Source: Phycomyces blakesleeanus NRRL 1555(-) (taxonomy: Eukaryota; Mucoromycota; Mucoromycetes; Mucorales; Phycomycetaceae). From it: 64,000 bases of DNA. The stretch covers positions 248,001 to 312,000 of the forward strand of contig NW_017265162.1 of assembly GCF_001638985.1 (NCBI RefSeq), in the 5' to 3' direction. The stretch's first letter is position 1; every line of letters starts with the position of its first letter. Below, one piece after another: positions 61,826 through 64,000 of this stretch. Both the position numbers and the translations under genes were made by a program. Below the pieces are notes generated by a model, which was not told the DNA's origin, ran no database searches, and saw nothing but the letters and a program-made list of their open reading frames with translations.

Positions 61826-62754
61826 ATTAAATTTTAATATTTTTTTATTATTTTTTCAATGCTTTTAAAAGTGATTTTGACAAGTGAAATTAAGAAAACA
61901 ATGAAGAGGAATTTAAAGAAGTCATTCCTATTTTACTTTGGCAGAAGTCTAGATATACCAATGATTCATGGAATCCAAGTACAAATATGTGTGTGTATCT
62001 ACAAAATTGAGCGCAGTTTGTACTGCGTGAATGATTTGGACAAGATTTCCTTTTGTGTCTTGTGGTTGTGAGTATATAAGATTCAATGTACAAAGATAAG
62101 CTCTTTCGTTTTTTTTATATATTTGGGATTAATTCGATTTAATACACACATGCACTTTGCTTTACTTGTCCTTCATTGCCTTGGATGAATTCTTATTTTT
62201 GGTCTTGATCTTGTATTATGTTTGATTGTTTGAATATCCACAAGCTGGCCATATGACTTAATAATTGAGTATATGGTAATTTTACTGATAATTATTTTAC
62301 CTCCTTCCTTCATTTCTTCCTGGCGTCTTTCTTTTATATATAAGTATAGCTATTTCATTACATTATATTGGAGTGCAGTACAGTGCAGTGCAGTGCAATA
62401 CAGTGCAGCACATTTCTTTATTTAACAATTATCGATTTAAACACACCAATCTACCCAACATCTCTCTCATTCTCACCTTCGCTTCTATTCTGAATCTTGT
62501 TACAACTGTATTAAATTCCGCCTTACTTTTTATATATAAATTTATACTTTCTTGATTGTCAAACAGGCCACAAGCCAATATATATATATAATAATAATAA
62601 TAAAAAATATATATAAAATCTTATTTTTGGAAATAAAATAAAAATTACAAGCTTCTTCATTTAAATTGATCTTCTTTTTTTTTTTCTTCTTTTTTTTTGT
62701 CAAAGACTTTCTTCTTCTTTTTTTACTTCTCTATATTTTACGTATACTTTATAA
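61826..62754. other. intergenic, upstream of RhoGEF gene
   Basis: No gene. Includes a CAGTGCAGTGCAGTGCA short repeat (about 62374-62410), AT and ATA repeats near 62578-62618 and a long pyrimidine tract (62670-62730) just before the RhoGEF start codon, the likely leader. Confidence 0.5.
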
Positions 62755-64000
62755 ATGGAAAGTGCCGAACGTAAATACAATGAACTATCACTATGGCAGA
62801 CCACAACCATGTCGATTCATACCAGTAGCAGTGGAGCCAGTACACAGGACGAAGCAGTAGGATCTGATTATCACTGGCAAGATCCACACGCACTTTCTTT
62901 CATCACTCCACCTGCCTACACTCAACTATTGGATGATTTCTCGATTATTGACGATCTCTACGAGTCATTTGAGACCGAAGATGAAACTTCAGGTTATGGT
63001 GAGAAATAAAATAAAAAAATATAATAAACATGCACATATGTGTAACACTCATCTTGAAGAAGAGCAGGTTGTAGACACTGCAAGAAATGTAGCAAAAAAA
63101 CAGCAGGCTGTTCAGACATTATTAGATACTGAAACGCAGTACATCAGCGATTTGGGCACTCTCCTAGACATCTATGCCACCAGAACCCAATTGTGGTGCG
63201 AAATGCCTAATAATCGCGAATTACTGACCCGTAAATCACCAAATACTATCCAAGATGTCGAAATATTGCTTCGAGATTTGTCTGAGATTACAAGTATTCA
63301 CAAATCATTTCACAAAGACTTGAGCGAAAGGTGAGAATACTAATGATACCAATACCATTACAAATGCATATAATATGCTTTATTGTTATAAAGCATTATT
63401 ACTATCATTATTCTTGATCAAACTATTCAATAAAGTTAATTTAATTGTCTATTTCTTCAATTTAGGTTGCAAATCTGGGGTCCTACCCAACTTCTTTCAG
63501 ACATCTTTAGTCGACTGGTAATTTCTTTTACTTTTTTTGTAATTTTCTCGATACACACATATTCAACCTCTTTATTGTGTTTTATTATATTTTGTATATA
63601 AATATTCATTCTAGTACGACCGTACTGCCTATTACGAAACCCTTTTAAACAACTACACCAATAAAATCGTTACACTCGATATCCTCTTGAAAACCGCGCC
63701 ATTTGTAAAACTCATGGAGGTAAAACAAAAAAGAAAATAAATAGACAAATAAACATTGTTGTTGCCTTGGTCTAAGCCAAAGACAATTTGCACTGGTTGT
63801 TGCTTTATCTGACTTCCAAGATATCTCTATCTATTCATGACTTTTACAGAGCTGGACAGCAGAGTTCAACCCTCCTCTTCGTGACATCCTCACCTACTTC
63901 AAATCACCGCTGTTACAGCCCGGAGCTTATGCACGTTCCCTTGGTCAACTTGTATATTATACCGAACCATGTCACCCCGACTACCTCGGCCTTCTGAGGA
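62755..64000 (+). CDS. Rho guanine nucleotide exchange factor (DH domain), 3' truncated by window
   Basis: Exons 62755-62998, 63060-63330, 63466-63517, 63615-63719 and 63850 to beyond 64000 join in consistent phase. After a disordered N-terminus, the Dbl-homology domain begins around exon 2: QQAVQTLLDTETQYISDLGT is the conserved region 1 helix (the E..Y...L pattern that contacts the GTPase). FHKDLSERLQIWG, RLYDRTAYYETLLNNY and FNPPLRDILTYFKSPLLQPG continue the helical bundle; the last contains the L..YL..P.QR-like stretch of conserved region 3 in diverged form. DH domains catalyse GDP/GTP exchange on Rho-family GTPases. A PH or other domain would lie past the window edge. The exon 2 acceptor (TTGAAG) lacks a pyrimidine tract and is the least certain join. 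Confidence 0.82.

Overview
This window is nuclear DNA from a filamentous fungus, most likely Mucoromycota (a Mucorales/Phycomyces-like genome); that placement is inference. It is supported by AT-rich intergenic DNA, many short GT-AG introns (about 50-120 nt), an SRF-type MADS-box gene, and orthologues usually missing from yeasts (NELF-B, AP-4 epsilon). Nothing prokaryotic, no CRISPR array, and no tRNA or rRNA gene was found.

Layout. 0.5-3.5 kb: an AIM19-like mitochondrial protein and a tetraspanin (both +). 3.5-7.4 kb: gene-free, with a 318-base N gap flanked by two copies of the same 1,025 bp, which looks like two overlapping contig ends that were never merged. 7.4-14.7 kb (-): a complete UBR1-type N-recognin E3 ligase in seven exons. 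14.7-19.6 kb: a graveyard with two diverged copies of a small cysteine-containing gene fragment on either side of a decayed larger gene. 19.6-20.2 kb (-): a single-C2H2-finger protein. 22.8-23.3 kb (+): a small protein resembling the bacterial-type RNase P protein. 24.3-26.5 kb (+): a cytochrome b5/acyl-CoA dehydrogenase fusion. 27.6-32.0 kb: a near-perfect 4.4-kb palindrome whose outer ends are copies of a CAGTG-ended TIR element. 33.2-38.8 kb: NELF-B (+), RPB10 (-) and arginyl-tRNA synthetase (-). 41.7-44.7 kb (+): an unrecognised coiled-coil protein largely built from serial 24-codon, phase-0 exons. 45.7-49.3 kb (-): fatty acid 2-hydroxylase (SCS7 type) and a Sur7/PalI-like four-pass membrane protein. 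50.6-51.5 kb (+): a short-chain dehydrogenase. 53.5-54.5 kb (+): an SRF-type MADS-box factor with a polyglutamine N-terminus. 55.0-59.6 kb (-): AP-4 epsilon adaptin in 18 exons, including a predicted 8-nt microexon. 60.8-61.8 kb (+): a decayed Tc1/mariner transposase. 62.8-64.0 kb (+): the 5' part of a RhoGEF, cut by the window edge.

The genes form no pathway cluster; most are housekeeping loci (transcription, translation, protein turnover, lipid metabolism, trafficking) separated by transposon-rich, low-complexity DNA. Exon joins were made by hand from splice consensus, reading phase and remembered family alignments. Those joins whose phases close over the whole gene are stated as such in the entries.
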